The notes: a model not told the origin generated them from the sequence alone. 64,000 bases of DNA from Clostridia bacterium (GCA_017411325.1 JAFQQJ010000040.1:1-64000), one strand, 5' to 3'. Counted from the first letter of the stretch, positions 33,307 to 43,508 are shown. Made by a program: numbers and translations.

Positions 33307-34044
33307 TCACAATGCATATTTTTCGGCAAACTCAATCAAAGGAGAGTGGTCGCTCAATCCGTGGGGATGATGACCGCAACCCTCTTTGCCGTAAACCTCA
33401 ATTATTCCGCCGTTTTCACGGTAATATTTTTCAAAAATCCCTCCGTTTTCCTCATACGGAACGATTATATCGCTGTCACCGTACACCATAATAACCGGAA
33501 TGTTTGCCTTTAATATAAGATGCATTTTATCTATGGGATTTTCTCTGTAGCTTATAAGCTTATCCAATGTTATTCCGGTGGCTTCTGTCATTTCCTGCAT
33601 CATTCCGCCTCCCGCCAGGCTATAGTCAGCTTTGCCGAGACCTGCAGGGCAGGATAAAAGATTCATAACCGGAGCATCAAGATAAAGCGCCGATACCATT
33701 TCGGGATATTTTGCCGTGAGCTTGCTTGCAATGAGTCCGCCACAGCTCATTCCCACGGGAATGCACTTTTCATAAAGTCCGAATTTTTCTTTGAGATATG
33801 CTGCAAACTCCCTTTTTAAGTCAAGGTCTGAATCCAGGCACCATCTGGTTATATTTTTTATATATGCAAGATGCCATCCGCGTTTTACCATTTCTGCTTC
33901 AAATTCAGGAAAGGCATGAAAATATTCGGTTTTAAAAAGCCAGTTTTTATTTTCGTTAGGCTTATCGGGAAAAACAACCGTCGCTTCCCTTCCCTTAAAT
34001 TCAAAGTCTATTCTCTTAAAGCCAAACCAAAGCGATTCCGTCAT
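33307..34044 (-). CDS. Alpha/beta hydrolase
   Basis: A 245-residue protein with the alpha/beta hydrolase nucleophile elbow GMSCGG (serine), an acid in VYGDSDIIVPY and a histidine in GCGHHPHG, giving a complete candidate triad. No signal peptide. Substrate unknown: esterase or acyl-ester hydrolase. AAGGAG lies eight bases before the start. It is preceded by uvrA on the same strand with a 34-bp gap. Confidence 0.8.
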   Translation of the reverse strand: MTESLWFGFKRIDFEFKGREATVVFPDKPNENKNWLFKTEYFHAFPEFEAEMVKRGWHLAYIKNITRWCLDSDLDLKREFAAYLKEKFGLYEKCIPVGMSCGGLIASKLTAKYPEMVSALYLDAPVMNLLSCPAGLGKADYSLAGGGMMQEMTEATGITLDKLISYRENPIDKMHLILKANIPVIMVYGDSDIIVPYEENGGIFEKYYRENGGIIEVYGKEGCGHHPHGLSDHSPLIEFAEKYAL

Positions 34045-34078
34045 ACCATAAGCTCCTTCCTTTTTAATCTGATAAGTA

Positions 34079-36907
34079 TTAAAGATATTTTTTAAGATAC
34101 TCTCCTGTTACGGAATTTTTGTTTTCCGCCACCTGCTCGGGCGTTCCTTCGGCAACAATTCTGCCGCCGTTGTTTCCGCCCTCGGGACCCAAGTCAATTA
34201 TGTGGTCGGAAACCTTTATTACATCAAGATTATGCTCGATTACAATAACCGTATTTCCCGCATCTGTAAGGCGCTGCAATACCTCAATAAGCCTGTGAAC
34301 ATCCGCCGTGTGTAGTCCCGTCGTAGGCTCGTCAAGAATATATACTGTTTTACCCGTAGGGCGCTTTGAAAGCTCCGTTGAAAGTTTGACACGCTGAGCC
34401 TCACCGCCCGAAAGTGTGGTGGAGGACTGACCGATTTTTATATAACCAAGTCCCACATCGTAAAGAGTCTGAAGTTTTCTCTTTATTTTCGGGATGTTTT
34501 CAAAGAAGGAAAGCCCTTCTTCAACGCTCATTTCCAATACTTCGTATATGTTTTTGCCCTTATAGCGCACCTCCAAGGTTTCTCTGCTGTATCTTTTTCC
34601 GCCGCATACCTCGCAGGGCACATAAATATCGGACAAAAAGTGCATTTCAATCTTAAGTATTCCGTCGCCTGAGCAGGCTTCGCATCTTCCGCCCTTTACG
34701 TTGAAGCTGAAACGGCCTGCACCGTAGCCCCTTGCCTTTGCCTCGTTGGTGGATGCAAAAAGCTCTCTTATATCGCCGAACACTCCCGTGTATGTTGCGG
34801 GGTTGGAACGGGGTGTTCTTCCGATGGGCGACTGGTCAATATTTATTACCTTGTCAAGGTATTCAATGCCCTTTATTTCCTTATGGCGACCGGGCATTTC
34901 CTTGGTTGCACCGTTAAGCGCACGGGCAAGGCTCTTTTGAAGAATTTCATTTACCAATGTGGATTTACCGCTGCCCGAAACGCCTGTTACCGAAGTAAGC
35001 TTGCCAAGTGGGAACTTTACATTTATATTTTTAAGGTTGTTTTCCCTTGCTCCAAGTACCTCAAGATATTTTCCGTTGCCCTTTCGTCTCTCAGAAGGCA
35101 CTTCGATTTTCTTCCGACCGGAAAGATAATCACCGGTGATGGATTCCTTACATTTTTCAATGTCGGAAACACTTCCCTCGGCAACAACCAACCCGCCGTG
35201 AATACCTGCTCCGGGGCCGATATCCACGATATGGTCAGCCTCCCGCATGGTCTCCTCATCGTGCTCAACCACAATAAGTGTATTTCCCATATCACGAAGG
35301 TTTTTAAGTGCCGTAATAAGTCTTCCGTTATCCCTCTGATGAAGACCGATTGAAGGCTCATCAAGGATATACAAAACTCCCGTAAGACCGGAGCCGATCT
35401 GCGTTGCAAGGCGGATTCTCTGTGCCTCACCGCCGGAAAGGGTTGCAGAAGCACGGCTTAATGTAAGATAGTCAAGACCTACCTCAATTAAAAAGCCAAG
35501 TCTTGCATCAATTTCTCTTAAGATAGGCGCAGAAATTGCCTTATCCTTTTCGCCAAAGGTTATTTCTTTAAGGAAAGCCCTGGATTCGCCGATGGATTTA
35601 TCCGTAAGCTCGTGGATATTTATACCGCCGACGGTAACCGCAAGAGCTTCCTTCTTAAGGCGCTTACCTCTGCAGCAGCTGCAGTCGCTCTGACTCATAC
35701 GAAGCTCGTAATAGTACTTCATAAATTCAGAATTTGTTTCGGCATAGCGGCGTTCCATACAGGGGATAATTCCCTCGTAGGGCTTGTCATATATCTGCTC
35801 CGTACGGCTGTCTCTTCCCTTGTATCGGATTTCGATTTTCTCGTCTCCGCTTCCGTAAAAGAGGATTTCTCTCGCCTCGTCGGAAAGCTCCTTTATTGGA
35901 ACATGCAAATCAAAGCCGTACTTTCTTTCAAGACCGTCGTAAACACTTTCAATCATTCCGCCGGCAACGCTTCCGTCCCAGCCGAGAAGATCAATTCCAC
36001 CGTTATAGACGGATAAATTCCAGTCTGTTATAACTCTGTCAGGGTCCATTTTCATAATAAAGCCAAGACCTGCACATTCGGGGCAGGCACCAAAGGGGCT
36101 GTTGAAGGAAAAGAGCCTTGGCTCAAGCTCCTCAAGGCTTATTCCGCACTCGTGGCAGGCATAGTTTCTGCTGTAGGTGTGCATTTCTCCGTCGGTCGTC
36201 AGGACATTTACAAGACCGCCCGACATATTAAGTGCGGTCTCTAACGACTCTGCAAGGCGGGCGTTCATATCGCTCTTTACGGAAAGACGGTCAACCACTA
36301 TTTCGATATTGTGTTTTTTCTTTTTATCAAGCTTTATTTCCTCATCCAAAAGCCTTACTTCGCCGTCAACATAAACTCTCACATAGCCGTTTTTTCTGGC
36401 ATCTTCAAAAAGCTTCTGATGCTCGCCCTTCTTACCTCTTATTACAGGGCTTAAAATCATAAGCTTTGTACCTTCGGGAAAGGCTTTTACGCTGTCGGTT
36501 ATCTGATCCACCGTCTGCATCTTTATCTCCTTGCCGCATTCGGGACAGTGCGGAACGCCTACCCTTGCATATAAAAGACGGAGATAGTCGTAAATTTCCG
36601 TAACGGTACCCACTGTGGAACGGGGGTTTTTGCTGGTGGTTTTCTGATCAATCGATATGGCGGGAGAAAGACCGCCGATAAAGTCCACATCGGGCTTTTG
36701 CATCTGCCCCAAAAACTGACGGGCATAGGAAGAAAGCGACTCAACATATCGCCTCTGTCCTTCCGCATATATGGTGTCAAAGGCAAGAGAGCTTTTCCCG
36801 GAGCCCGAAAGTCCTGTAAAAACAATCAGTTTGTCTCTGGGGATGGTAATATCAATGCCCTTTAAGTTGTTCTCCCTTGCACCCTTTATAATTATTTCAC
36901 TCTTCAT
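34079..36907 (-). CDS. uvrA: UvrABC system protein A
   Basis: A 942-residue DNA damage-recognition ATPase of nucleotide excision repair. Two ABC modules are seen: Walker [10 protein letters not shown] and GVSGSGKST, with signatures [15 protein letters not shown] and [15 protein letters not shown]. Zinc-binding cysteine pairs CPECGKE, CHECGIS...CPECAGLGF and CEACSGDG...CEVCGGKRY are present. ATG 36907 overlaps the 3' end of uvrB by 11 bp. It acts with UvrB on the damaged strand in the cytoplasm. Confidence 0.98.
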   Translation of the reverse strand: MKSEIIIKGARENNLKGIDITIPRDKLIVFTGLSGSGKSSLAFDTIYAEGQRRYVESLSSYARQFLGQMQKPDVDFIGGLSPAISIDQKTTSKNPRSTVGTVTEIYDYLRLLYARVGVPHCPECGKEIKMQTVDQITDSVKAFPEGTKLMILSPVIRGKKGEHQKLFEDARKNGYVRVYVDGEVRLLDEEIKLDKKKKHNIEIVVDRLSVKSDMNARLAESLETALNMSGGLVNVLTTDGEMHTYSRNYACHECGISLEELEPRLFSFNSPFGACPECAGLGFIMKMDPDRVITDWNLSVYNGGIDLLGWDGSVAGGMIESVYDGLERKYGFDLHVPIKELSDEAREILFYGSGDEKIEIRYKGRDSRTEQIYDKPYEGIIPCMERRYAETNSEFMKYYYELRMSQSDCSCCRGKRLKKEALAVTVGGINIHELTDKSIGESRAFLKEITFGEKDKAISAPILREIDARLGFLIEVGLDYLTLSRASATLSGGEAQRIRLATQIGSGLTGVLYILDEPSIGLHQRDNGRLITALKNLRDMGNTLIVVEHDEETMREADHIVDIGPGAGIHGGLVVAEGSVSDIEKCKESITGDYLSGRKKIEVPSERRKGNGKYLEVLGARENNLKNINVKFPLGKLTSVTGVSGSGKSTLVNEILQKSLARALNGATKEMPGRHKEIKGIEYLDKVINIDQSPIGRTPRSNPATYTGVFGDIRELFASTNEAKARGYGAGRFSFNVKGGRCEACSGDGILKIEMHFLSDIYVPCEVCGGKRYSRETLEVRYKGKNIYEVLEMSVEEGLSFFENIPKIKRKLQTLYDVGLGYIKIGQSSTTLSGGEAQRVKLSTELSKRPTGKTVYILDEPTTGLHTADVHRLIEVLQRLTDAGNTVIVIEHNLDVIKVSDHIIDLGPEGGNNGGRIVAEGTPEQVAENKNSVTGEYLKKYL

Positions 36908-38855
36908 CTTCGATTTCACTCCGTATTCTCATAAGCTTATCACGGATTTTAGCCGCATCTTCAAAGCGAAGCTGGCTTGCAGCCTCCTTCATTTCAGCCT
37001 CAAGCTGCTCCAAAATTTCCTTGCCCGACCTTGCTTTGCCCTTCTTTTTTTCTTCCTTTTCCAGAACCTTTATAACCTCGCGTACCGACTTAGATACTGT
37101 CTTCGGGGTTATGCCGTGCTCCTTGTTGAAGTCAGACTGAATTTTTCTTCTTCGCTCCGTCTCGTCAATGGCATATTTCATGGCGTCGGTTATTCTGTCG
37201 GCATACATTATCACCTTGCCATCGGCATTTCTCGCCGCACGGCCTATCGTCTGAATGAGGGATGTTCCGCTTCTGAGGAACCCTTCCTTATCGGCATCAA
37301 GTATGGCAATCAGCGAAACCTCGGGAAGGTCAAGGCCTTCCCTGAGCAGGTTTATTCCCACAAGTACATCGAAAACTCCGAGACGCAAATCCCTTATTAT
37401 TTCCATACGCTCTAACGTTTCAACCTCGCTGTGCATATAGCGGACACGGATTCCCAGACTTTGCATATGGTCTGTAAGTGCCTCCGCCATTTTCTTGGTA
37501 AGGGTTGTAACAAGCACCCTTTCCCCTTTTTCCGTTCTTATGTTAACCTCACTTACAAGGTCGTCAATCTGCCCTTCTGTGGGACGGACGAAAATTTCGG
37601 GGTCAAGAAGCCCCGTCGGTCTTATAACCTGCTCGGCAACCTTAGTTGAATGCTGATATTCATATTCCGCAGGAGTTGCGGAAACAAACAACACCTGATT
37701 TAATCTGTCTTCAAACTCCTTAAAGGTAAGCGGCCGGTTATCGTAAGCACTGGGAAGGCGAAAGCCGTATTCAACAAGGTTGTCCTTTCTTGAACGGTCA
37801 CCCGCATACATCGCCCTTACCTGTGGAATTGTAACGTGGGACTCGTCAATAACAAGCAGAAAATCATCGGGAAAATAGTCAATCAGGGTATAGGGTGCGC
37901 TTCCCTCGCTTCTTCCGCTGATGTGGCGTGAATAGTTTTCTATTCCCTGACAAAAGCCCACTTCCTTAAGCATTTCTATGTCATAATCCGTTCTCTGTTT
38001 AAGGCGCTGTGCCTCTAAAAGCTTATTCTCCGATTCAAAATATTTAAGCCTGTCGGAAAGCTCCCTTTCAATGCCGGCTATGGCACGAAGAAGCTTGTCT
38101 TTGTTTGTTACATAGTGAGATGCGGGATAAATCGCCACGTGATTTCTTGTGCCCAAAACCTCTCCCGTAACGGTATTTATCTCGCATATTCTGTCTATTT
38201 CATCGTCAAAAAATTCAATTCTCAAAGCCTTTTCATTTTCGCTTGACGGAAAAACCTCAAGCACGTCCCCGTGAGCACGGAACTTGTTTCTCGTAAAGTT
38301 CAAATCGTTTCTCTCATACTGCATCTCGATGAGCTTTCTTATTACATCATCTCTTTCAATTATCATACCGGGACGAAGGGAAATAACCATCCCCTGATAG
38401 TCCTCGGGATCGCCAAGACCGTAAATGCAGGAAACGCTGGCAACAACAATTACATCCCGTCTTTCAAAAAGAGCCATTGTCGCACTGTGGCGAAGCTTGT
38501 CGATATCGTCGTTTATGGATGCGTCCTTTTCTATATAGGTATCACTCTGAGGCACATATGCCTCGGGTTGATAATAGTCGTAATAGGACACGAAAAACTC
38601 AACGGCATTATCGGGAAAAAACTCCTTGAATTCGGTGCAAAGCTGTGCCGCCAGAGTTTTATTGTGAGCCAGCACCAACGTCGGCTTATTAACTTTTTCA
38701 ATTACCTTGGCAACGGTGTAGGTTTTACCCGAGCCCGTTACACCAAGAAGGATTTGTCCCTTTTCACCCTTTTCGATGCCGTCGGCAAGCTTGTCTATAG
38801 CCTGCCCCTGGTCGCCCGCCGGCTTGAAAGGACTTTTCAATACAAATTTATCCAT
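36897..38855 (-). CDS. uvrB: UvrABC system protein B
   Basis: A 652-residue helicase-like damage-verification subunit. Motifs are Walker [24 protein letters not shown] at the beta-hairpin, DEAD-type [13 protein letters not shown] (motif VI), and a C-terminal UVR domain ([21 protein letters not shown]). It works with UvrA and UvrC. A perfect consensus promoter with an overlapping LexA-type box (38884-38897) precedes it, so uvrBA is probably SOS-regulated. Confidence 0.98.
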   Translation of the reverse strand: MDKFVLKSPFKPAGDQGQAIDKLADGIEKGEKGQILLGVTGSGKTYTVAKVIEKVNKPTLVLAHNKTLAAQLCTEFKEFFPDNAVEFFVSYYDYYQPEAYVPQSDTYIEKDASINDDIDKLRHSATMALFERRDVIVVASVSCIYGLGDPEDYQGMVISLRPGMIIERDDVIRKLIEMQYERNDLNFTRNKFRAHGDVLEVFPSSENEKALRIEFFDDEIDRICEINTVTGEVLGTRNHVAIYPASHYVTNKDKLLRAIAGIERELSDRLKYFESENKLLEAQRLKQRTDYDIEMLKEVGFCQGIENYSRHISGRSEGSAPYTLIDYFPDDFLLVIDESHVTIPQVRAMYAGDRSRKDNLVEYGFRLPSAYDNRPLTFKEFEDRLNQVLFVSATPAEYEYQHSTKVAEQVIRPTGLLDPEIFVRPTEGQIDDLVSEVNIRTEKGERVLVTTLTKKMAEALTDHMQSLGIRVRYMHSEVETLERMEIIRDLRLGVFDVLVGINLLREGLDLPEVSLIAILDADKEGFLRSGTSLIQTIGRAARNADGKVIMYADRITDAMKYAIDETERRRKIQSDFNKEHGITPKTVSKSVREVIKVLEKEEKKKGKARSGKEILEQLEAEMKEAASQLRFEDAAKIRDKLMRIRSEIEDEE

Positions 38856-38883
38856 TTTTCAGCAATTCCTTTTATAGAAAATA

Positions 38884-38897
38884 AGAACAAACATTCG
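38884..38897 (-). promoter_or_regulatory. Candidate LexA (SOS) box of uvrBA
   Basis: The minus strand reads CGAATGTTTGTTCT. It matches 11 of 14 positions of the Gram-positive LexA consensus CGAACRNRYGTTYC and lies just after the -10 element, over the predicted transcription start. Confidence 0.6.
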
Positions 38898-38904
38898 CAT
38901 TTTA

Positions 38905-38933
38905 ATTATATCAACCAATGCTCTCTTTGTCAA
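38905..38933 (-). promoter_or_regulatory. uvrBA promoter
   Basis: Minus-strand TTGACA (38933-38928), 17-bp spacer, TATAAT (38910-38905): a perfect consensus. Confidence 0.8.
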
Positions 38934-38965
38934 TATTTTTATGCAATATTTCCCGGGTAATACGC

Positions 38966-39619
38966 CTATTTTTTATTATACTTACAAAAGCGCATACATA
39001 TTCCGCAAACCGCTCCGCGACCGATGTCTTTAAAGTGTTCCTTCATATAGTGACTGCAAAGCTCCGCATCGAAAAAATCTGTGAAATTTATGTCTTTTTC
39101 CCATGTCTTTCCGCTGATGGCCCCGGAGGGGCACATTTTTTTACATATATCACAGTCTTTGCATCCGTCTTCATAGATATGTTCTTCGCATTTAAGCGGC
39201 ATATCCGTAAATACCGTGGCAAGACGTACCAGAGGCCCTGTTTCCCGGGAAATAAAAAGTGCGCTCTTACCTATCCATCCAAGCCCTGCATCCACTGCCG
39301 CCTTCTTGTGGGAGAAAAGCCCCCTTGTTCCCTCTGTGCTCTGGGATGCCGGGATGTTCGCTCCGTTAAAGCCTGCCTTTTCCAGTTCAATTACAGCGGA
39401 TAATGCCATCTGGTCAAGGCGTGTATTTACAGTTCTGTAGTGGTGAAAATATGTTTTGGAAGGCCCGTCTTCAGAAATTGTATCAACTATGGCAGACGAT
39501 AATTTTATACCAAAGGTAATACAATAATTAAGTCCCGGAAACGGCGTCTCCTCCTGATAAGAGCAGCCAACAAAAACCGCGCCGTCCGACATAAGCATTT
39601 CTTTTATTTTTTCATACAT
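38966..39619 (-). CDS. Short QueG-like 4Fe-4S protein (third paralogue)
   Basis: About 217 residues with the QueG-like core. It has AAVDAGLGWIGKSALFIS, RLATVFTDMPLKCEEH, a ferredoxin motif CDICKKMC and a second cysteine set ICMRFCKYNKK. It is shorter than QueG and lacks its N-terminal part and HEAT repeats. ATG 39619 follows AAGGAG at a rather long distance (11 bp). It is not adjacent to the other two QueG-like genes. Confidence 0.75.
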   Translation of the reverse strand: MYEKIKEMLMSDGAVFVGCSYQEETPFPGLNYCITFGIKLSSAIVDTISEDGPSKTYFHHYRTVNTRLDQMALSAVIELEKAGFNGANIPASQSTEGTRGLFSHKKAAVDAGLGWIGKSALFISRETGPLVRLATVFTDMPLKCEEHIYEDGCKDCDICKKMCPSGAISGKTWEKDINFTDFFDAELCSHYMKEHFKDIGRGAVCGICMRFCKYNKK

Positions 39620-39637
39620 ATTTTTTACAACTCCTTC

Positions 39638-39666
39638 TTGCAAAAGCAAAAAAAATGTGTTATAAT
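39638..39666 (+). promoter_or_regulatory. Promoter of the DUF4364 gene
   Basis: TTGCAA (39638-39643), 17-bp spacer, TATAAT (39661-39666), 48 bp before the gene. Confidence 0.65.
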
Positions 39667-39714
39667 ACTTTTTAAATCGTTATTTTTCAGTCAAACTTCT
39701 GAAGGGGGGATTAT

Positions 39715-40233
39715 ATGTCCGGTTATTTTTTCAATAATTCGGTTGACTTAAAGCTTATTATACTATTTATTGTGCAAAATTTCAAGCGTCCTGTTACAAT
39801 TTCGGATATTTACGATATAATTACCTCCAGAGGTTATGCCGAGTATTTTGAAATGGCGGAGTCTTTTTCAGAGCTTGAGGAGTCCGAGCTTATAACACCC
39901 GCAAGCCGTAAAGGCACTTTTATAATTACCGACAAGGGGATTGCAAGTGTTAAGCTCTTAGGGGCTGAAATCCCTTTTACCATTAAAGAAGCTTTAATGG
40001 CCTCCATCAAAACAGCGAAGAAAAAGGAAAACGAGGCTCATTCCATCGTATCGGAATACAAGGAAACCTTAAGCGGCGAATATGAAGTGTTCTGCGAAAT
40101 AAATGAGGCCGGCTTCTCACTTTTTTCCATGTCTGTCACTTTGCCCACCAAAGAATCAGCGGCAAAGGCAACAGCAAGTTTCAGGAAAAATGCGGAAATT
40201 ATTTATACCGATATTATAAAAAAACTTTCTTAA
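39715..40233 (+). CDS. DUF4364 family protein
   Basis: A 172-residue protein of a Clostridia-restricted family (DUF4364). The N-terminal winged-helix-like half includes LKLIILFIVQNFKRPVTISDI and ITDKGIASVKLL; the rest is alpha/beta. Probably a DNA-binding regulator, but the target is unknown. GAAGGGGG precedes the ATG, and it has its own promoter. Confidence 0.85.
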   Translation: MSGYFFNNSVDLKLIILFIVQNFKRPVTISDIYDIITSRGYAEYFEMAESFSELEESELITPASRKGTFIITDKGIASVKLLGAEIPFTIKEALMASIKTAKKKENEAHSIVSEYKETLSGEYEVFCEINEAGFSLFSMSVTLPTKESAAKATASFRKNAEIIYTDIIKKLS

Positions 40234-40261
40234 TCATACATTAATCTATTACAGTTTCACA

Positions 40262-40290
40262 TTGACTATGTTAATTTTTAGTATTATAAT
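40262..40290 (+). promoter_or_regulatory. serCA promoter
   Basis: TTGACT (40262-40267), 17-bp spacer, TATAAT (40285-40290). No T-box or riboswitch fits in the short leader. Confidence 0.75.
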
Positions 40291-40338
40291 AATACTATTA
40301 AATAAATATCAAATTATATATTTGGAGGTATTCAAGTT

Positions 40339-41421
40339 ATGGATAGAGTTTACAATTTTTCAGCAGGTCCTTCTATGCTTCCCGTTTCAGTTCTTGAAAA
40401 GGCAGCAAGCCAGATGCTTAATTACGAAGGCACCGGTCAGAGCGTTATGGAAATGAGCCACCGCTCCAAGGAGTATGCACCCATCATTGAAGGTGCAGAA
40501 GCACTCCTTCGCGAAGTTATGGAAATTCCCGATAACTACAAGGTAATGTTCCTTCAGGGCGGTGCATCCAGCCAGTTCACCATGGTTCCCATGAACCTCG
40601 GTAACAAGAACAAGAAGGCAGATTACGTTATCACAGGTCAGTGGGCAAAGAAGGCTTATGCAGAAGGTAAGCGTTATCTTGCAGCAAGAGAGGTTGCATC
40701 CAGCGCAGATAAGACCTTCTCCTATATCCCCGCTCTCACAAAGGATATGTTTGATCCCGAAGCAGACTTTGTACATATCTGTATGAACAACACAATTTAC
40801 GGTACACGTTATGTTGATATTCCCGACACAGGTAACGTTCCCCTCGTTGGTGACATTTCTTCCATGATTCTTTCACAGAAGATTGACGTTACAAAGTTTG
40901 GTCTCCTTTATGCAGGTGCACAGAAAAACGTTGCTCCCGCAGGTCTTACCATCGTAATTGCAAGAGAAGATCTTTTAGGAAATGCAATGGAGCAGACTCC
41001 TACAATGTTTAACTACGTTACACATTCAGAAAACGGTTCCATGTTCAACACTCCCCCCTGCTACAATATCTACATCTGCAAGCTTGTTCTTGAGTGGATC
41101 CGTGATATGGGCGGTGTTTCCGTTATGCAGCAGATAAACGAAGAAAAGGCAAAGCTTTTCTACGATTATCTTGATTCTTCTTCTCTCTTCAAGGGAACAG
41201 TTGAGGCAAAGGATCGTTCTCTTATGAACATTCCCTTTGTAACAGGTAATGAGGAGCTTGACGCCAAGTTCGTTTCCGAATCCAAGAAGGCAGGCTTTGT
41301 AAACCTTAAGGGGCACCGTTCTGTTGGCGGTATGCGTGCAAGCATCTACAATGCAATGCCCAAGGAAGGCGTTGTTGCATTAATCGATTTCATGAAGAAA
41401 TTTGAAAGCGAAAACAAATAA
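40339..41421 (+). CDS. serC: Phosphoserine aminotransferase
   Basis: A 360-residue PLP enzyme converting 3-phosphohydroxypyruvate and glutamate to phosphoserine. It starts VYNFSAGPSMLPVSVLEKA. It has the phosphate-binding LQGGASSQF loop, the PLP-lysine motif YAGAQKNVAPAGLT and the C-terminal GHRSVGGMRASIYNA. GGAGG precedes the ATG. It is followed after 26 bp by serA, a two-gene serine operon. Confidence 0.97.
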   Translation: MDRVYNFSAGPSMLPVSVLEKAASQMLNYEGTGQSVMEMSHRSKEYAPIIEGAEALLREVMEIPDNYKVMFLQGGASSQFTMVPMNLGNKNKKADYVITGQWAKKAYAEGKRYLAAREVASSADKTFSYIPALTKDMFDPEADFVHICMNNTIYGTRYVDIPDTGNVPLVGDISSMILSQKIDVTKFGLLYAGAQKNVAPAGLTIVIAREDLLGNAMEQTPTMFNYVTHSENGSMFNTPPCYNIYICKLVLEWIRDMGGVSVMQQINEEKAKLFYDYLDSSSLFKGTVEAKDRSLMNIPFVTGNEELDAKFVSESKKAGFVNLKGHRSVGGMRASIYNAMPKEGVVALIDFMKKFESENK

Positions 41422-41447
41422 TCGCTTTGTGAAAGGACTTATGCTTT

Positions 41448-42608
41448 ATGTTTAATATTTTAACTCTTAACAAAATTGCCGCTTGCGGACTTAAGAACTT
41501 CGGTGAAAACTATACAGTTTCCGATGCTTGTGAGAATCCCGACGGTATTATCCTTCGCAGCTTCAAAATGCACGACATGGAACTTCCCGCTTCCTTAAAG
41601 GCTGTTGCAAGAGCAGGCGCAGGTGTAAACAATATTCCGATTGACAAGTGCACAGATGCCGGAATTGTTGTATTCAACACTCCCGGTGCAAATGCAAATG
41701 CTGTTAAGGAGCTTGTTATCGGCGCACTCTTTTTAGCATCCCGTGATGTTGTAGGCGGTATCGAATGGGCAAAGACATTGATTGGCGAAGGCGACAATGT
41801 TCCCGCTCTTGTTGAAAAGGGGAAGGGCAATTTCGCAGGTAACGAAATCACAGGTAAAACCTTAAGCGTTATAGGTCTTGGTGCAATCGGTGCAATGGTT
41901 GCAAACGCCGCACACAGACTTGGTATGCACGTTGTAGGATATGATCCCTTCTTATCAGTAAACTCTGCGCTTCACTTAGATCCCAGAGTTGAGGTTGCTC
42001 CCACACTCGAGGCTGCAGTTTCCGAAGCAGACTATGTAACAATCCATATGCCTCTTAACGATTCCACAAAGGGTATCTTCAATTCTGACCTTTTCAAGTG
42101 CATGAAGAACGGTGTAAGACTTCTTAACTTTGCACGCGGTGAGCTTGTTGATACAGAATCCTTAAGCTTTGCAATCGGAAGCGGCACAGTAAAGACATAT
42201 ATCACAGACTTCCCCAATGAAGAAGTGCTTCAGATGAAAAATACTGTATGTATCCCCCACCTCGGTGCTTCCAGTGAAGAGTCTGAAGATAACTGCGCTA
42301 TTATGGCAAGCAAGGAGCTTGTAAACTACTTGGAAAGCGGTAACATCGTAAATTCCGTAAACCTTCCCAACTGCGAGCTTCCCTTAACAGGACTTCCCAG
42401 AATCACAATCATTCACAAGAATGTTCCTGCAATGATAAGCACATTCACCACAATCTTAAGCGATGCAGCTCTCAATATTGAAAACATCATTAATAAGAGC
42501 AAGAAGGATATCGCTTATACAATGATTGAATCAAGCGTTGCTCCCACAGAGGATCTTATAAAGAAGATTGAAGCAACAGAAGGCGTAATTAAGGTAAGAG
42601 TACTTTAA
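41448..42608 (+). CDS. serA: D-3-phosphoglycerate dehydrogenase
   Basis: A 386-residue NAD-dependent dehydrogenase for the first step of serine synthesis. The Rossmann motif is VIGLGAIGAMVANAA. Catalytic residues lie in NFARGELVDTE (Arg), the following Glu region and CIPHLGASSEES (His). A C-terminal ACT domain starts at about residue 315 (RITIIHKNVPAMISTF) and may sense serine. Its length fits the short, single-ACT type. A terminator follows at 42620. Confidence 0.95.
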   Translation: MFNILTLNKIAACGLKNFGENYTVSDACENPDGIILRSFKMHDMELPASLKAVARAGAGVNNIPIDKCTDAGIVVFNTPGANANAVKELVIGALFLASRDVVGGIEWAKTLIGEGDNVPALVEKGKGNFAGNEITGKTLSVIGLGAIGAMVANAAHRLGMHVVGYDPFLSVNSALHLDPRVEVAPTLEAAVSEADYVTIHMPLNDSTKGIFNSDLFKCMKNGVRLLNFARGELVDTESLSFAIGSGTVKTYITDFPNEEVLQMKNTVCIPHLGASSEESEDNCAIMASKELVNYLESGNIVNSVNLPNCELPLTGLPRITIIHKNVPAMISTFTTILSDAALNIENIINKSKKDIAYTMIESSVAPTEDLIKKIEATEGVIKVRVL

Positions 42609-42619
42609 TAATTTACGAG

Positions 42620-42650
42620 CTGCGGCAGGCTAATCCTGCCGCAGTTTCTT
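42620..42650 (+). terminator. Terminator of serCA
   Basis: CTGCGGCAGG (42620-42629) pairs with CCTGCCGCAG (42635-42644), then TTTCTTTTT. Confidence 0.9.
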
Positions 42651-42690
42651 TTTATGTCGAAAACTTTTTTAACTTTTTTTCAAAAAAGAC

Positions 42691-42719
42691 TTTACAAATG
42701 CCAATTTTTGTGCTATACT
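42691..42719 (+). promoter_or_regulatory. Promoter of the initiator tRNA gene
   Basis: TTTACA (42691-42696), 17-bp spacer, TATACT (42714-42719), 31 bp before the tRNA. Confidence 0.6.
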
Positions 42720-42750
42720 TAATAAGTCGTCAGTGATACGGCATAAATAT

Positions 42751-42824
<74 letters not shown>

Positions 42825-42828
<4 letters not shown>

Positions 42829-42924
42829 AAACACGAAAAAGCAATCTCGCAAGGGATTGCTTTTTTGTGTTTACAGTAGATGAAGGGATTTGAACTTGTC
42901 GTAAGCATTTTCTTTTGAAAATGC
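42825..42924 (+). repeat. 100-bp direct repeat flanking the restriction-modification island, left copy
   Basis: It matches 47436-47536 with about 97% identity: two substitutions and one extra T in the right copy. It starts in the tRNA 3' ACCA and includes the tRNA terminator, a T-arm-like GGGATTTGAAC (minus orientation) and the hairpin GCATTTTC-TTTT-GAAAATGC. Confidence 0.85.
42836..42866 (+). terminator. tRNA terminator with GCAA tetraloop
   Basis: GCAATCTC (42841-42848), loop GCAA, GGGATTGC (42853-42860), with A5 before and T6 after. An identical hairpin is at 47452-47471. Confidence 0.9.
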
Positions 42925-42954
42925 TGAAGGGCTAACGAAGCGGAGCGGAGTGCC

Positions 42955-42976
42955 TCAAATCCCGCCTCCGCAACCA
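42955..42976 (+). pseudogene. Duplicated 3' end of the initiator tRNA
   Basis: These 22 bases repeat tRNA positions 42807-42828 exactly (T-loop, T-stem 3' side, acceptor 3' side and CCA). No D-arm or anticodon arm precedes them, so this is a tRNA fragment of the kind left by integration at a tRNA 3' end. Confidence 0.8.
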
Positions 42977-43082
42977 TCAAAGGGCGATAAAAAAGATATC
43001 GCCACAAAAAGCCTTGATTTTTCAAGTTTTTTTTGTTTTTCTGCTCTTTTCTCGCGTAGTCACGAGAAAAAGATATTGAACA

Positions 43083-43099
43083 CTTGCGGGATTTGAACT
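43083..43099 (-). repeat. Left 17-bp inverted repeat with T-arm-like sequence
   Basis: The minus strand reads AGTTCAAATCCCGCAAG. It differs by one base from plus-strand 47245-47261. The two face inward around the three-gene operon. Confidence 0.7.
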
Positions 43100-43175
43100 C
43101 CTCGAAAGGTTATTTTCTTCGTGATAGACAAATTTTATTAAAACTTATATAGCTTTGAAAATTCAAATTAATATG

Positions 43176-43205
43176 TTGACTTTTTTTGTTCCGTTATGGT
43201 AAAAT
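43176..43205 (+). promoter_or_regulatory. Promoter of the restriction-modification operon
   Basis: TTGACT (43176-43181), 18-bp spacer, TAAAAT (43200-43205). Confidence 0.6.
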
Positions 43206-43224
43206 AATCTTACCATATTGGTAA
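43196..43224 (+). promoter_or_regulatory. Candidate operator over the -10 element
   Basis: ATGGTAA (43196-43202) and TTACCAT (43210-43216) form a perfect dyad with a 7-bp centre. A third half-site TTGGTAA lies at 43218-43224. The dyad covers the -10 and the start point and is just upstream of the regulator gene, so autoregulation is likely. Confidence 0.55.
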
Positions 43225-43238
43225 AGGGAGGGCTTAAT

Positions 43239-43508
43239 GTGTTAGATTATTTTGCAAATGATAAATACAAAGTCTTAGAGTGTATGTTTCAAAGACAGAT
43301 TGCCGTCAATGGCGAAAACGTTGTGAAGTTATCTCAACAAGAAATAGCGGATATTTTGTCTTTTACAAAGCCGAAGGTTAATTCTATAATCGCAGATTTA
43401 AAAAAGGACGGTTATATAATTCAACATAGTTGCAGAGGAAAATATTCGTTAACAAGTAAAGCAAATGCCGATTTGATTAAAATGGGATGCAAGGAGGTTG
43501 CACAATGA
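43239..43508 (+). CDS. Small winged-helix transcriptional regulator of the RM operon
   Basis: An 89-residue protein consisting of one winged helix: helix-turn-helix VKLSQQEIADILSFTKPKVN, then IIADLKKDGYIIQ and a wing YSLTSKA. GTG 43239 lies six bases after AAAGGGAGGG; a TTG at 43218 is inside the operator and unlikely. The stop codon overlaps the start of the fused RM gene (ATGA). Position and operator suggest it controls the operon in the manner of RM controller (C) proteins, though C proteins are usually Xre-type, so this would be a different fold. It is not a recognised named family. Confidence 0.75.
   Translation: MLDYFANDKYKVLECMFQRQIAVNGENVVKLSQQEIADILSFTKPKVNSIIADLKKDGYIIQHSCRGKYSLTSKANADLIKMGCKEVAQ

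Noticed and set aside
34883..36016. Several plus-strand open frames across uvrA
   Set aside because: uvrA is unmistakable on the minus strand; these are shadows of its codon pattern.
40234..40338. A T-box or riboswitch before serCA
   Set aside because: The promoter at 40262-40290 leaves too short a leader and no known fold is seen.
42955..42976. A second tRNA gene
   Set aside because: Only the T-loop and 3' acceptor part is present; no D-arm, anticodon arm or 5' acceptor strand.
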